From Lachnospiraceae bacterium UBA7093 (GTDB taxonomy: Bacteria > Bacillota > Clostridia > Lachnospirales > Lachnospiraceae), in assembly GCA_002492465.1 (NCBI GenBank), contig DKYT01000004.1, positions 1 to 64,000 on the forward strand: 64,000 bases of DNA. Direction: 5' to 3'. Numbering within the stretch: position 1 is the stretch's first letter; the number at the start of each line of letters is the position of its first letter. Below are positions 25,410 to 34,804 of this stretch, piece by piece. The notes below the pieces were generated by a model. That model searched no databases. It was not told the origin of the DNA and saw only the letters and a list, made by a program, of their open reading frames with translations. A program made the translations under genes and the position numbers.

Positions 25410-26250
25410 AAAGTATAGAAACAGATTTAGAACCATGGACCGCCTGGAAGCAATGCTGGAAGAGGCGATAGACGACACCTTCCAGGAGAGCGACTATGAT
25501 GAGAGCAGGCTTTCAAGGCTGGAGGTCAAATGGAAGCGTTTTTTAGCTTCCTCAGTGTCCTCAAAGAGAAGGCTTATGGAGGAACAGGACAGGATCAAAA
25601 GCCTGGTCTCAGATATTTCCCATCAGACCAAAACACCTCTTTCCAATATCCTTTTATATACCCAGCTTTTGCAGGAAAAAGAGACGGATCCGGAGCTGCT
25701 TTCCATTGCTGAAAATATCAGGGAACAGTCGGAGAAGCTTCATTTTCTGATCCAGTCCCTGGTAAAGACTTCCCGCCTGGAAAGCGGGCAATTTGTCTTG
25801 CAGCCGCAAAGGCAGTTGATCTTTCCGTGTCTGGAAGCAGCGGCAACAGGCGCTCGGGAAGCAGCGGAAAGAAAGCAGATCGGAATCATTCTGGATGCCA
25901 CAGATGCGGAAGGCTGTTTCGACCGGAAATGGACGGAGGAGGCAATCGGAAATCTGATAGACAACAGTATCAAATACAGCCCTGAAAACAGCCAGATTCG
26001 GATCAGCGTAAAGGATTATGAGATGTTTGCGGCAGTCTGCGTAAAAGATGCAGGCATTGGCATCAGGGAAGAAGAGCAGGCGCAGGTTTTTGACCGGTTT
26101 TACAGGAGCAGCGAAGTGGCGGAGGAAAAAGGAGTGGGAATCGGTCTTTATCTGGTGCGTGAGATTGCCCGGAGGCAGAACGGCTATGTAAAGGTCAGTT
26201 CAGAATATGGAAAAGGGAGTACCTTCTTTTTTTACATCTATAAGGGGTAA
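25393..26250 (+). CDS. Sensor histidine kinase without membrane segments
   Basis: About 285 residues. The DHp domain has SDISHQTKTPLSN with the phospho-His, followed by the HATPase_c domain: N box EEAIGNLIDNSIKYS, G1 VKDAGIGI, F box FDRFYRS, G2 GVGIGLYLVREIARR. The roughly 70 residues before the H box are charged and helical, with no hydrophobic stretch, so the kinase looks cytosolic. This differs from BceS-type kinases, which have two membrane helices. The gene overlaps the regulator; ATG 25393 has AAAGGG close by, and ATG 25381 is the alternative. Sensing may be through the ABC transporter. Confidence 0.92.
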   Translation: MFGKHEKYRNRFRTMDRLEAMLEEAIDDTFQESDYDESRLSRLEVKWKRFLASSVSSKRRLMEEQDRIKSLVSDISHQTKTPLSNILLYTQLLQEKETDPELLSIAENIREQSEKLHFLIQSLVKTSRLESGQFVLQPQRQLIFPCLEAAATGAREAAERKQIGIILDATDAEGCFDRKWTEEAIGNLIDNSIKYSPENSQIRISVKDYEMFAAVCVKDAGIGIREEEQAQVFDRFYRSSEVAEEKGVGIGLYLVREIARRQNGYVKVSSEYGKGSTFFFYIYKG

Positions 26251-26267
26251 GGGGAATTCTTACAAAA

Positions 26268-26310
26268 CTGTTATATTTCAGAAAGAACAGAGAAAGACTT
26301 TCCTGTTATA
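26268..26310 (+). promoter_or_regulatory. Direct repeats before the ABC genes
   Basis: CTGTTATA occurs at 26268-26275 and again at 26303-26310 in the 94-base gap between the kinase and ABC genes. The second copy lies where a -10 region (TATAGT) could sit. It may be the response-regulator site controlling the exporter, but the pattern is short. Confidence 0.3.
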
Positions 26311-26344
26311 GTTTACAGCAAGAAAACTTACAGGAGGCGGGTCT

Positions 26345-27025
26345 ATGCTTATTTTGGAGACAAAAGGATTAAAAAAATATTATGGAGAGGGAGAAAGCCT
26401 TGTAAGGGCTTTGGACGGTGTGAATCTCAGAGTGGAGCAGGGAGAATTCGTTTCCATTGTGGGAACAAGCGGAAGTGGGAAATCTACGCTGCTTCATATG
26501 TTGGGCGGCTTGGATTATCCTACGGAGGGAAAGGTTCTGGTGGATGGCAAGGACATTTCCACCCTGAAGGAGGATTCTCTGGCGATTTTCCGGCGAAGAA
26601 AGATCGGCTTTGTATTTCAGAGTTATAATCTGGTGCCGGTGTTGAATGTTTACGAAAATATTGTGTTCCCCGTGCAGCTGGATGGAAACGAGGTTGACAG
26701 GGGATATATTGATGCCATCGTAAAGACCCTGGGGCTGGAGAGCAAGTTGAACAGTCTTCCCTCCCAGCTTTCCGGCGGGCAGCAGCAGAGAGTGGCAATT
26801 GCCAGAGCACTGGCGGCAAAACCGGCGATCATTCTTGCCGATGAACCTACCGGAAACCTGGATTCCGCTACCAGTCAGGATGTACTGGGGCTCTTGAAGG
26901 TGACGGCAAGGAAGTTTGAGCAGACCATTGTAATGATCACCCACAATGAGGAGATTGCCCAGCTTGCCGACCGAATGATACGGATCGAAGATGGAAAGAT
27001 TGTGACAGGAGGCGGCAGGGCATGA
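26345..27025 (+). CDS. ABC transporter ATP-binding protein (MacB/BceA type)
   Basis: A 226-residue ATPase. Walker A GTSGSGKST is near residue 41, the Q loop in FVFQSYNLVPVLNVYENI, the ABC signature LSGGQQQRVAIARAL, Walker B ILADEPTGNLD, and the switch His in MITHNEE. This set is typical of the MacB/LolD/BceA branch that partners with FtsX-fold permeases. It overlaps the permease gene by four bases (ATGA), so the two are translationally coupled. The two-component genes upstream suggest inducible export or peptide resistance. Confidence 0.96.
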   Translation: MLILETKGLKKYYGEGESLVRALDGVNLRVEQGEFVSIVGTSGSGKSTLLHMLGGLDYPTEGKVLVDGKDISTLKEDSLAIFRRRKIGFVFQSYNLVPVLNVYENIVFPVQLDGNEVDRGYIDAIVKTLGLESKLNSLPSQLSGGQQQRVAIARALAAKPAIILADEPTGNLDSATSQDVLGLLKVTARKFEQTIVMITHNEEIAQLADRMIRIEDGKIVTGGGRA

Positions 27026-29595
27026 AAAAGGTATCCAACAGAAAAATAATCCGCATCTTGTCCCTTCGGACCATGAAGGAGAAAAAGTGGAAAAATCTAA
27101 TTGCCATTCTGGCAATCGCATTGACCTCGCTGCTTTTTACGGCGCTTTTTACCGTGGGGAGCAGTATGGTGGAATCCATTCAGGAAGGAACCTTCCGGCA
27201 GGTGGGAAACAGCGCTCATGGAGGCTATAAGTATCTCAGCTTAGAAGAATATGAGAAGATCAAGGCAGCAGGCGGTTACAAGGATATTTCCTGCGATATT
27301 GTAGCAGGATTTGGCGTGAACCCGGAATTAAACGCGATTCAGACAGAGGTGCGCTATGGGGAGGACAAGATGGCAAAATGGTCCTACGCTTATCCGGAGG
27401 AAGGGCAAATGCCCGGGGAACGTAACCAGTGCGCCGCAAGCAGCAAAGTTCTGGAAGCCCTTGGAGTGCCCCTTAGGTTGGGGGAAAAGGTGCCCATCTC
27501 CATTGTTACCCACGACAAAAACGGAAACGAAAAAACCCTTCAGGAGGAATTTGTGCTGAGCGGTTTTTGGTATTCCAATGATGCCGCTCATGCTGAGGAA
27601 TTTTGGATTTCGAGAGAGTGGCTGGATGAGAATGTGGATGTTTTGGATCAAAATTACAATGCGAGAGAGAAGGAAACGGGACTTTATTATCCGGAGGGAA
27701 GCATTCAGGCAGCCGTTTTGCTGGATTCTTCCTATGATATAGAATCTCAGATGAAGGAATTGACTGAAAAGGCAGGTTTTACAGAGGATGAGCTTCGCAT
27801 CAGCGTAAACTGGGGATACGCTGTATCTTCCGTGGATGGCGTTACAATTGCCCTGGGCATAGGGATGTTAAGCATTATTATGTTGTCGGGGTATCTGATC
27901 ATATACAATATTTTCTATATCAATGTGAGTACGGATATTCGATATTACGGGCTGTTGAAGACCATAGGAACCACAGGCAGACAGCTTCGGCGGATGGTAA
28001 GAATACAGGCGCTTGCGCTTTCGGCGGCAGGAATTCCGCTGGGGCTGTTTTGGGGATGGTTTGTGGGGAAGGGGATTATGCCTGTTGTCTATGTCAGCTT
28101 TGACATGGGGGAGGCACAAAAGATTGCCTTAAACCCCTGGATCTTTGCTTTTTCAGCGCTGTTTTCACTTTTGGTGGTTTATATAAGCTGTATTAAGCCC
28201 TGCCAGCTGGCAACCAGAGTATCGCCCATAGAAGCGGTGCGCTATATAGAAAATACGGGATATAAAAAGAAAGAAAAGAAATCGGCAAAAGTATCGCCGG
28301 TAAGACTTGCCGGAGCAAATATGGCAAGGAACAGGCGCAGGGCAGCGGTGGTGATCGCTTCCTTATCGTTGAGCATGATTTTGCTGAATGGAACTTACTG
28401 TATGGTTAAAGGGTTCAGCCTTGACAAGTATGTGCAGGGCTATCTCTTATCAGATATTCAGGTTTCTCATTTCAGTGCATTGAATATGTCTCTTTCGGAG
28501 AGAGATTACGAGGCGGTTACGCCGGAGGCAGTGGCGGAAATAGAAGCGCTTCCGGGCGTGGAACATGTGTATACGGTGAAAAACAGAACCGGACTGGTTC
28601 ATCTTCCGAAAAAAATGGTAGAAAAATTAGCCGCATATTATGCTTCCCCGGAGGCGGAAGAGAGCGGGATGAAGGGACGGTCCTATATGGATGAAATTAT
28701 AGCAGGAATTGCAGAAAGCGCCGAAACAAACGGGAGCGTTTATGCTATCCCGGAAGAGTTCTTCTCCTATTTGTCCATAGAGGAAGGAAATTTTGACCTG
28801 GAGAAGTTCCGGCAGGGAGGTTATGCGCTGCTGCTGGAGGACTTTAATACCAAAGGCTGGATAGAACCGGGAGACCGGTTTACGCTGGGCAGTTATGGCG
28901 ACGGAGATAAACCCGCAAAAGAACTGGAGGTGATGGCAGTTGCAGATTTTCCCTCAGCCCTCAGTACCCGCTCGGTGATAGCGGGAGGCATGAGGCTGCT
29001 TCTGTGTGAAAAGGATATACGGGAGCTGTATGATGGGGAGGGCAGCCTTCATGCCTGTATCCAGGTGAAAGAGGGAATGGAAAAGGAAGCGGGAGAGGCA
29101 ATAGAAGCGTTAATCGATGAGAAGTATCCGGATTTGGTGACAGTCACCAAGGAATCTCTGAAAAAGGAATTTGAAAAAGATAACCAGGTATTTTACGTGA
29201 TCGGAGGACTGTTGAGCTTTATTTTAGGTGTGATCGGTGTTTTAAACCTGATCAATGCCATGATTACCAGTATTTTGGCAAGAAGACAGGAATTTGCCAT
29301 GATGCAGGCGGTGGGTATGACGGGGAGACAGCTGGAGCAGATGTTGACTATGGAGGGAATTTGGTATGGAGGATTAACTCTTCTGATTTCCGCCACCCTG
29401 GGAAATCTGGTAAGCTATGGATTGCTTTATATGCTGGGACGAAACATGGCATACTTTGAATGGGGATTTCATGTGCTGCCCACAGTGGCAAGTATTCCGG
29501 TTATGGGACTACTCTCCCTGGTTTTGCCGGTCATCTGCTACCATACATTGTGTAAGAAGAGCATTATTGAGAGGCTAAGGCTGGCGGAAGTATAG
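27022..29595 (+). CDS. ABC transporter permease with two FtsX domains
   Basis: An 857-residue membrane protein. There is one N-terminal helix (about 28-48), an extracellular MacB-like domain to about 270, three FtsX helices about 275-395, a helix near 430, a second extracellular domain about 450-720, and a C-terminal FtsX helix set about 730-850 (VIGGLLSFILGVIGVLNLINA, REFAMMQAVGMTGRQLEQML). Two FtsX repeats mean one chain may do the work of two half-permeases. It is longer than BceB (about 650 residues), and its substrate is not evident; a peptide or lipid is likely. Confidence 0.93.
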   Translation: MKKVSNRKIIRILSLRTMKEKKWKNLIAILAIALTSLLFTALFTVGSSMVESIQEGTFRQVGNSAHGGYKYLSLEEYEKIKAAGGYKDISCDIVAGFGVNPELNAIQTEVRYGEDKMAKWSYAYPEEGQMPGERNQCAASSKVLEALGVPLRLGEKVPISIVTHDKNGNEKTLQEEFVLSGFWYSNDAAHAEEFWISREWLDENVDVLDQNYNAREKETGLYYPEGSIQAAVLLDSSYDIESQMKELTEKAGFTEDELRISVNWGYAVSSVDGVTIALGIGMLSIIMLSGYLIIYNIFYINVSTDIRYYGLLKTIGTTGRQLRRMVRIQALALSAAGIPLGLFWGWFVGKGIMPVVYVSFDMGEAQKIALNPWIFAFSALFSLLVVYISCIKPCQLATRVSPIEAVRYIENTGYKKKEKKSAKVSPVRLAGANMARNRRRAAVVIASLSLSMILLNGTYCMVKGFSLDKYVQGYLLSDIQVSHFSALNMSLSERDYEAVTPEAVAEIEALPGVEHVYTVKNRTGLVHLPKKMVEKLAAYYASPEAEESGMKGRSYMDEIIAGIAESAETNGSVYAIPEEFFSYLSIEEGNFDLEKFRQGGYALLLEDFNTKGWIEPGDRFTLGSYGDGDKPAKELEVMAVADFPSALSTRSVIAGGMRLLLCEKDIRELYDGEGSLHACIQVKEGMEKEAGEAIEALIDEKYPDLVTVTKESLKKEFEKDNQVFYVIGGLLSFILGVIGVLNLINAMITSILARRQEFAMMQAVGMTGRQLEQMLTMEGIWYGGLTLLISATLGNLVSYGLLYMLGRNMAYFEWGFHVLPTVASIPVMGLLSLVLPVICYHTLCKKSIIERLRLAEV

Positions 29596-29611
29596 ACGGC
29601 AAGGATTGGAT

Positions 29612-29881
29612 TCAGAGAGCCATTTTGTTGTCTGTACGGTGCGTAAAGTTGGGGTTGGTTAGATCCAGCCCCGTTCCCTGCTTGATAGGCGGCGTTTCCT
29701 GTAACGGGAAGGGGGAAGGACAGTCAAATTGCCGGCTGAATTCTATATTTGCCTGGATCAGGTTATATTGAAGCAGAAGCTTAAGCGTCTGAGAGAGACA
29801 TTCCGGTGTGTGGCAGTTGACCTCGCACACATCCTTCAGCGAATGGGAGAGGTTGAGAATATCCAATGAGGTGATCGCCAT
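29612..29881 (-). CDS. Small hypothetical protein (89 aa)
   Basis: An 89-residue ORF on the opposite strand to its neighbours. On the minus strand AGGAG lies 9 bases before the ATG, and a TATAAT-like hexamer lies about 40 bases upstream, which favours a real gene over a chance frame. The N-terminal half looks helical (LDILNLSHSLKDVCEVN, LSQTLKLLLQYNLIQANIEF); the rest is Pro-rich and polar, with three Cys in all. No family is recognised. It is convergent with the permease gene and divergent from mtnA. Confidence 0.55.
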   Translation of the reverse strand: MAITSLDILNLSHSLKDVCEVNCHTPECLSQTLKLLLQYNLIQANIEFSRQFDCPSPFPLQETPPIKQGTGLDLTNPNFTHRTDNKMAL

Positions 29882-29941
29882 ATGTGATGTCTCCTGAGGG
29901 GTTCCTTTTCTTTATTATATGTAATGGGTGCCGACTTGCGA

Positions 29942-29970
29942 TTGCCTTTTGATTTTATTGCTGATACAAT
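29942..29970 (+). promoter_or_regulatory. Promoter of mtnA
   Basis: TTGCCT (29942-29947), 17-base spacer, TACAAT (29965-29970), 35 bases before ATG 30006. Confidence 0.6.
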
Positions 29971-30005
29971 GAGAAAAAAGATACGGAAGGAAAACCAGAG
30001 GACTT

Positions 30006-31100
30006 ATGAGTAAAAATGTATTGGATTATGAAACCGTAGCGTTAGATCAAAGTGACAATAGTATTGTAATTATTGACCAGACCAGGCTGCCGGGAAGAAT
30101 CGAAACCATTAAGCTTCATACGGCGCAGGAGATTTGGGATGCCATTTATCTGTTAAAGGTTCGCGGCGCGCCGGCAATCGGTGTGACGGCTGCCTTTGGG
30201 ACCTATGTGCTTGCAAAACAGATTGTGGAAGAATATGGGGAGGAAGAGGGAAGCTTTGAGGCTTTTTACAAAAGATTTAGGCAGCAAAAGGACTATTTGA
30301 ATTCGGCGCGCCCCACGGCAGTTAATTTGTCCTGGGCGTTGAACCGTATGGACGGGGTGTGCCAACAGGCGCATAAGGATGGAAAAAGCCTGGGGCAGAT
30401 TCTGGAGGCGCTGGGCGAGGAAGCAAGGAGGATCAAAGAAGAAGACATTCAGGTGTGCAGAAGCATTGGAGAATATGGACTCAGTCTTGTAAAGCCGGGG
30501 GACGGTATTCTGACCCACTGCAACGCAGGGCAGCTTGCCACTTGCAAATATGGAACGGCAACGGCTCCCATTTATTTGGGGCAGGAGCGGGGGTATCATT
30601 TCAGGGTGTTTGCAGATGAGACAAGACCGTTGCTACAGGGGGCAAGGCTTACGGCATGCGAACTTCACAGTGCGGGCGTGGATGTCACCCTGATCTGCGA
30701 TAACATGTCGGCAATGGTTATGAAAAAGGGATGGGTGAACGCTGTGTTTGTAGGCTGCGACCGAGTCGCTGCCAATGGGGATACAGCAAATAAGATAGGG
30801 ACTTCGGTGGTGGCGGCGGTGGCAAAGCGATATGGCGTACCTTTTTATGTGTGCGCCCCCACCTCTACCATTGATCTTGCCACGCCTACAGGAGATGAGA
30901 TCTGTATTGAGCAAAGACCTTCAGAGGAAGTGACGGAAATGTGGTACCGGGAGCGTATGGCGCCGGAGGGAGTAAAGGTTTTCAATCCGGCGTTTGATGT
31001 GACGGACCACGAATTGATTACGGCAATCGTTACAGAACATGGAATTGCAAGAGCGCCTTTCAGGGAATCTCTCGAGAACATAAAAAGAGGTATCCGCTGA
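30006..31100 (+). CDS. mtnA: S-methyl-5-thioribose-1-phosphate isomerase
   Basis: A 364-residue enzyme of the eIF2B-alpha/MtnA family converting methylthioribose-1-phosphate to methylthioribulose-1-phosphate. It has the phosphate-binding VRGAPAIGV near residue 52, the catalytic Cys in THCNAGQLAT near 165, and the catalytic Asp in GCDRVAANGDTANKIGT near 250. It stands alone with its own promoter and terminator. Other methionine-salvage genes are not in the window; in anaerobes MtnA can also serve a DHAP-type shunt that handles 5'-deoxy sugars. The stop codon lies within the terminator stem. Confidence 0.95.
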   Translation: MSKNVLDYETVALDQSDNSIVIIDQTRLPGRIETIKLHTAQEIWDAIYLLKVRGAPAIGVTAAFGTYVLAKQIVEEYGEEEGSFEAFYKRFRQQKDYLNSARPTAVNLSWALNRMDGVCQQAHKDGKSLGQILEALGEEARRIKEEDIQVCRSIGEYGLSLVKPGDGILTHCNAGQLATCKYGTATAPIYLGQERGYHFRVFADETRPLLQGARLTACELHSAGVDVTLICDNMSAMVMKKGWVNAVFVGCDRVAANGDTANKIGTSVVAAVAKRYGVPFYVCAPTSTIDLATPTGDEICIEQRPSEEVTEMWYRERMAPEGVKVFNPAFDVTDHELITAIVTEHGIARAPFRESLENIKRGIR

Positions 31101-31125
31101 CAACCGTCAGTGGGTACCTCTTTAT
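31083..31125 (+). terminator. Terminator overlapping the mtnA stop codon
   Basis: AAAGAGGTA-CC-CTGAC (31084-31101) pairs with GTCAG-GG-TACCTCTTT (31105-31123), followed by AT. The A-rich 5' side means it may also stop the convergent chemotaxis gene on the minus strand. Confidence 0.82.
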
Positions 31126-31190
31126 CGCTCTGATACTTCTTATTATGTTCCCGCAATGTATTGTATATAAGTTATTTGATATGTAGAATT

Positions 31191-32879
31191 TTAACTTTTT
31201 AATTTAAACTGTCCTACCAGGTGTTCTAAGCTGTCGGATTGTGCGGACAATTCTTCGCTGGTAGCAGAGGTTTCCTGTGCTGCCGCAGAGTTATTTTGTA
31301 TTACTTCGGAAATCTGCTCTACACCCATTTCCAGCTGCCGCATAGCTTCTGCCTGGGCATCGGATAATTCGCTGATCTCTTCAGTGGATACTGCCAGTTG
31401 CTTGATTCCGTTTATAACGGATTCAATGGCAGCAGTAGTTTTCGAGGTAATTTCATTACCCTGTTCGATCTGGGCAATGGAATTTTCGATCAATTTTCTG
31501 GTATTGACTGCCGAATTGGAACTGTCGGCAGCCAGTTTGCCAATTTGGTCGGCAACAACGGCAAATCCTTTCCCGGCTTCACCGGCACGCGCCGCTTCAA
31601 TAGAGGCATTTAAAGACAATAGATTGGTCTGTGCAGCAATGTCTTCAATTTCAGCAATAATGTCCGCGATCTGTGAGGAAGTTTCGTTGATACGTTCCAT
31701 AGCCGTATTAAGAAGCTGAATATCTTCATTGCTTTTAGCGGCAGCAGCTTCAAATGCTTCAGCATTTTGATGAGAAAGCTTTGCCTTTTCGGAACTGTTT
31801 ACAACTGCTTCGGTAATATTTTGAATGGTTGCAGTTAATTCCTCAACAGAGCCGGCCTGATCGGTAGCGCCTTCAGCCAGCGCCATTGCGCTTTCCGCCA
31901 TTTGTCCGGCGCCTAAGGCAACTTGTTCGGATGCCTCATTGATCTTTTTGAGGGTATCGCTCAGGGAAACGATGATAATTTCCAGAGCATCTGAAAGAGC
32001 CTTAAAATCGCCCTTAAATTCTACATCTGTGGCAATGTCAAAGTTTCCATTGGCTACTTCTGATAAGCCGCGGCTTAATTCGTGGATATAAACCTTAATC
32101 ATCTCGGTAGCTTCCTTAAAGGAAGTAGTCATTTCTCCCACTTCATCGGGATACATGGCTTCGATGTCAATGTCCAAGTCGCCTTGTGCAAGCTTAGCGG
32201 AAGCTTCCTTTACATGCATGATCGGTTCCGCCAGCAGACGTGCGACAAATTTAGCGAATATAGTGGATATAACTCCGGAGAGAAGCGTGATCAGAAAAAC
32301 GATGGCAACAATCACATATGTCTGCACATTCATGGTGCCAGCAGCGCTATTTCCCATTTCCACATTCAGGGCAACCAATCCCTCCACTGCGTCCGTAAGC
32401 TGCTTCAGGGTCGGTTTCCCTTTTGAAATCAGCAGCTCTAATGCTTCTTCGTTTTTGTTTTCCATAGCAAGATTCTGTACTTCGGCAAATATGCTTCGGT
32501 AGGCAGGCAGACCTGTTTCAATGGCGCTGATATATTCCTGCTCTGCCGGAGAGTCGCAATTTTTTAGCATTACTTCAAGTGCGGCGTCTGTGGATGCCTG
32601 GATTTCAGACAACTCAGCAGCGGCAGCCTGTAAATCTGCTTCATCCTCTAAAAGAACCATTTCCCGTATGATTGCCGGCTCTTTATTCAAGTAAGTGCTG
32701 AATATACCGATTTCTCCCTGGGAAAATCCGTAAGAAACCAAGGCGTTCTGGGATATAATATTGTTTACGATCAAAAAGATCATGCCAAGGATACCTGAAA
32801 TGCTCGCAACGGCAACAACCAGTCTGAAGCAAAAGTTCAAACGCTTTTCCACATTCATGTTTTTTATCTTGTTTAGCAT
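31191..32879 (-). CDS. Methyl-accepting chemotaxis protein
   Basis: A 562-residue transmembrane receptor. It has TM1 at about 18-40, a four-helix-bundle type extracellular sensor to about 190, TM2 about 190-213, HAMP about 214-268, then a second HAMP-like stretch and the signalling coiled coil. The hairpin tip is highly conserved (IAAQTNLLSLNASIEAARAGEAGKGFAVVA). It would signal to CheA/CheW and implies the organism is motile. No che genes are nearby. The C terminus lacks a CheR-binding pentapeptide. Confidence 0.96.
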   Translation of the reverse strand: MLNKIKNMNVEKRLNFCFRLVVAVASISGILGMIFLIVNNIISQNALVSYGFSQGEIGIFSTYLNKEPAIIREMVLLEDEADLQAAAAELSEIQASTDAALEVMLKNCDSPAEQEYISAIETGLPAYRSIFAEVQNLAMENKNEEALELLISKGKPTLKQLTDAVEGLVALNVEMGNSAAGTMNVQTYVIVAIVFLITLLSGVISTIFAKFVARLLAEPIMHVKEASAKLAQGDLDIDIEAMYPDEVGEMTTSFKEATEMIKVYIHELSRGLSEVANGNFDIATDVEFKGDFKALSDALEIIIVSLSDTLKKINEASEQVALGAGQMAESAMALAEGATDQAGSVEELTATIQNITEAVVNSSEKAKLSHQNAEAFEAAAAKSNEDIQLLNTAMERINETSSQIADIIAEIEDIAAQTNLLSLNASIEAARAGEAGKGFAVVADQIGKLAADSSNSAVNTRKLIENSIAQIEQGNEITSKTTAAIESVINGIKQLAVSTEEISELSDAQAEAMRQLEMGVEQISEVIQNNSAAAQETSATSEELSAQSDSLEHLVGQFKLKS

Positions 32880-33060
32880 AAAATCTCCTATTCTCCTTTT
32901 GGAAATAAAATATAAAAATTTCTCAATTATATTCCTTTATCAGTGAATAGCTTAAATACAATACGATATTCTTTTGTCAAGGAGCAGGTTCTAAAATGAC
33001 ATAAATTAGAGTTATTCTAATTATATCACTTTTTGAATGAAAGACAATCGTTTGGAAAGG

Positions 33061-34356
33061 CTAAAATCCCTTTTTTTTCAAATCCGCAACAATTTGTATG
33101 TATGCTTCAATTACATCGAAACCCTTATAGTCCTCGCGTTTCAAATCGATCATGTCGCCGTGGGAAATTCCACGTTTTCCGGAGCTTACAAAGGTTTGTC
33201 TGAAATTTCCCCATTTTGCAGATTCAACGCTGACAAGCCCGTCATTTTTGGGAGCGCCTGCAAAGTACATAAACAGGTTGGGAATAAACAGCAAAGGGTC
33301 CGAGAGAGTGGATTTGACGTAAGAAGTATAGCTTTGATAATATACTTTGGGAGAATCGGGGTATTTTTGATTAAATTCTTCACAAAATAAAGGAGAAAGC
33401 TGACGGCTTGCATGGTAACAGTCAGGGTGGACGTCGCCCAGGACTGCGTAGGAGTGGTCAAAGAGAGAGGAAATAAATCGGTAAACCCCTTCGGGAAGCC
33501 GGGTTAGAAGATTTAAAAGCTCCGACCCTCTGTGAGGAGTAGAAATGGTAGTCAGGGAAGCCACCTGGTTTTCCATGTGCAGGGCAGATATCAGATAGCG
33601 GGCGTCAAGGCCGCCCTTGGAATGGGCAATAAGATTGACTTTTTCACAGTGGTTTTCTGCAAGCACTTTCCCTATGGTTTCTGAGATGGCATGTGCATTA
33701 TTTTCAATGGTTCCCCATGCCTCCTGGTGACCGTAATAAACGGTGGCTCCGTTTCGTACCAGTTCTTTCGGAATACGTCCCCAATAATTGAAATATTGCA
33801 GATCCCTGAAGCCGATTCCGTGGAGCATTATGATAGGGTATCGGGTGGCGCAGACCATACAGCCATCCCGTTTCTGACGGTTCTCAAAGCGACAGCTTTC
33901 GGCATCAAATTCGATTTTGGCACGTCTGCACAGGTACTTCACCTGGAACAAATGAATAACCGGAATCCACAAAAAGCAGATAAACAGGACACGTTTCCAG
34001 ACACCAAGGCTGCGGCAGGAGGAAAGAATGCAGATGCTGCCTGTCAGAATGAGCAGATAAAAGTACCCGAAACATAAAAGGGTATCGTACAAAGCAGCGA
34101 GGGTAAGCAGCAGACCGCCGACACCGCCCCCGTGTAATTCCTCAAAATGGGAGAAATACAGCAGGTAAGACAACAGAAAAAGAAGAAGCTGCAGCCAGGG
34201 GAGAGGGCGGCAGAAACTTAGCAGCTTTCTGCCGTAATAGGTAACCCATATACGGAAAGACAGCCTGTCACGATTTTTTCCTGCATGTGAAACGATCTGA
34301 AAGATCAGCCAGATCAATGTTATAATCAGATAAACGAAAATCATTCTGCGCCTCAT
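33061..34356 (-). CDS. Membrane-anchored alpha/beta hydrolase, lipase-like
   Basis: A 431-residue protein. The first 150 residues hold about four hydrophobic helices. The rest is an alpha/beta hydrolase of the triacylglycerol lipase/PGAP1-like group: oxyanion segment IIMLHGIGFRD, nucleophile Ser in LIAHSKGGLDARY, STPHRGSELL after it, Asp in KNDGLVSVESA, and His in GISHGDMID. The set of catalytic residues is complete. The substrate is unknown; an acyl lipid or ester at the membrane is likely. It is monocistronic and separated from the chemotaxis gene by 181 bases without clear structure. Confidence 0.88.
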   Translation of the reverse strand: MRRRMIFVYLIITLIWLIFQIVSHAGKNRDRLSFRIWVTYYGRKLLSFCRPLPWLQLLLFLLSYLLYFSHFEELHGGGVGGLLLTLAALYDTLLCFGYFYLLILTGSICILSSCRSLGVWKRVLFICFLWIPVIHLFQVKYLCRRAKIEFDAESCRFENRQKRDGCMVCATRYPIIMLHGIGFRDLQYFNYWGRIPKELVRNGATVYYGHQEAWGTIENNAHAISETIGKVLAENHCEKVNLIAHSKGGLDARYLISALHMENQVASLTTISTPHRGSELLNLLTRLPEGVYRFISSLFDHSYAVLGDVHPDCYHASRQLSPLFCEEFNQKYPDSPKVYYQSYTSYVKSTLSDPLLFIPNLFMYFAGAPKNDGLVSVESAKWGNFRQTFVSSGKRGISHGDMIDLKREDYKGFDVIEAYIQIVADLKKKGF

Positions 34357-34419
34357 TCTTTTGTATCCATTTTCTTTATTCTACCATATTCCGATAAAGG
34401 GCTCAAGAAAAGGAAATAC

Positions 34420-34448
34420 TGGACACCGGACGCCAAAAGTAGTAAATT
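34420..34448 (+). promoter_or_regulatory. Promoter of gatCAB
   Basis: TGGACA (34420-34425), 17-base spacer, TAAATT (34443-34448), 52 bases before the gatC ATG. Confidence 0.55.
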
Positions 34449-34500
34449 ATTGATATCTGAAAATTTTGTGGCTGTTTAACAGGCAGAAAGGAAAACCAAT

Positions 34501-34794
34501 ATGGCTAATATCATTTCTGATGAAACCATTGAATATGTAGGAATCCTTGCCAAACTTGAACTTTCTCCGGAGGAAAGGGAGCAGGCGAAAAAGGATATGG
34601 GAAGCATGCTGGATTACATCGATAAGCTGGGAGAACTGGATACAGAGGGAGTAGAACCTATGTCTCATGCTTTTCCCGTGAAAAATGTATTCCGTGAGGA
34701 TGTGGTAACCAATCAGGACATGCGGGAGGAGATTTTAAAGAATGCCCCCGGCGAGAAGGACGGCATGTTTGTAGTGCCCCGCACATTTGAATAG
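34501..34794 (+). CDS. gatC: Asp-tRNA(Asn)/Glu-tRNA(Gln) amidotransferase subunit C
   Basis: A 97-residue small subunit that wraps between GatA and GatB. It has the GatC pattern: ISDETIEYVGILAKLELSPEE at the N terminus, MLDYIDKLGELDTEGVEPMSHAFPVKNVFREDVV in the middle, and a C-terminal GMFVVPRTFE. It heads gatC-gatA-gatB. Confidence 0.96.
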   Translation: MANIISDETIEYVGILAKLELSPEEREQAKKDMGSMLDYIDKLGELDTEGVEPMSHAFPVKNVFREDVVTNQDMREEILKNAPGEKDGMFVVPRTFE

Positions 34795-34804
34795 GAGGGT
34801 GCAG

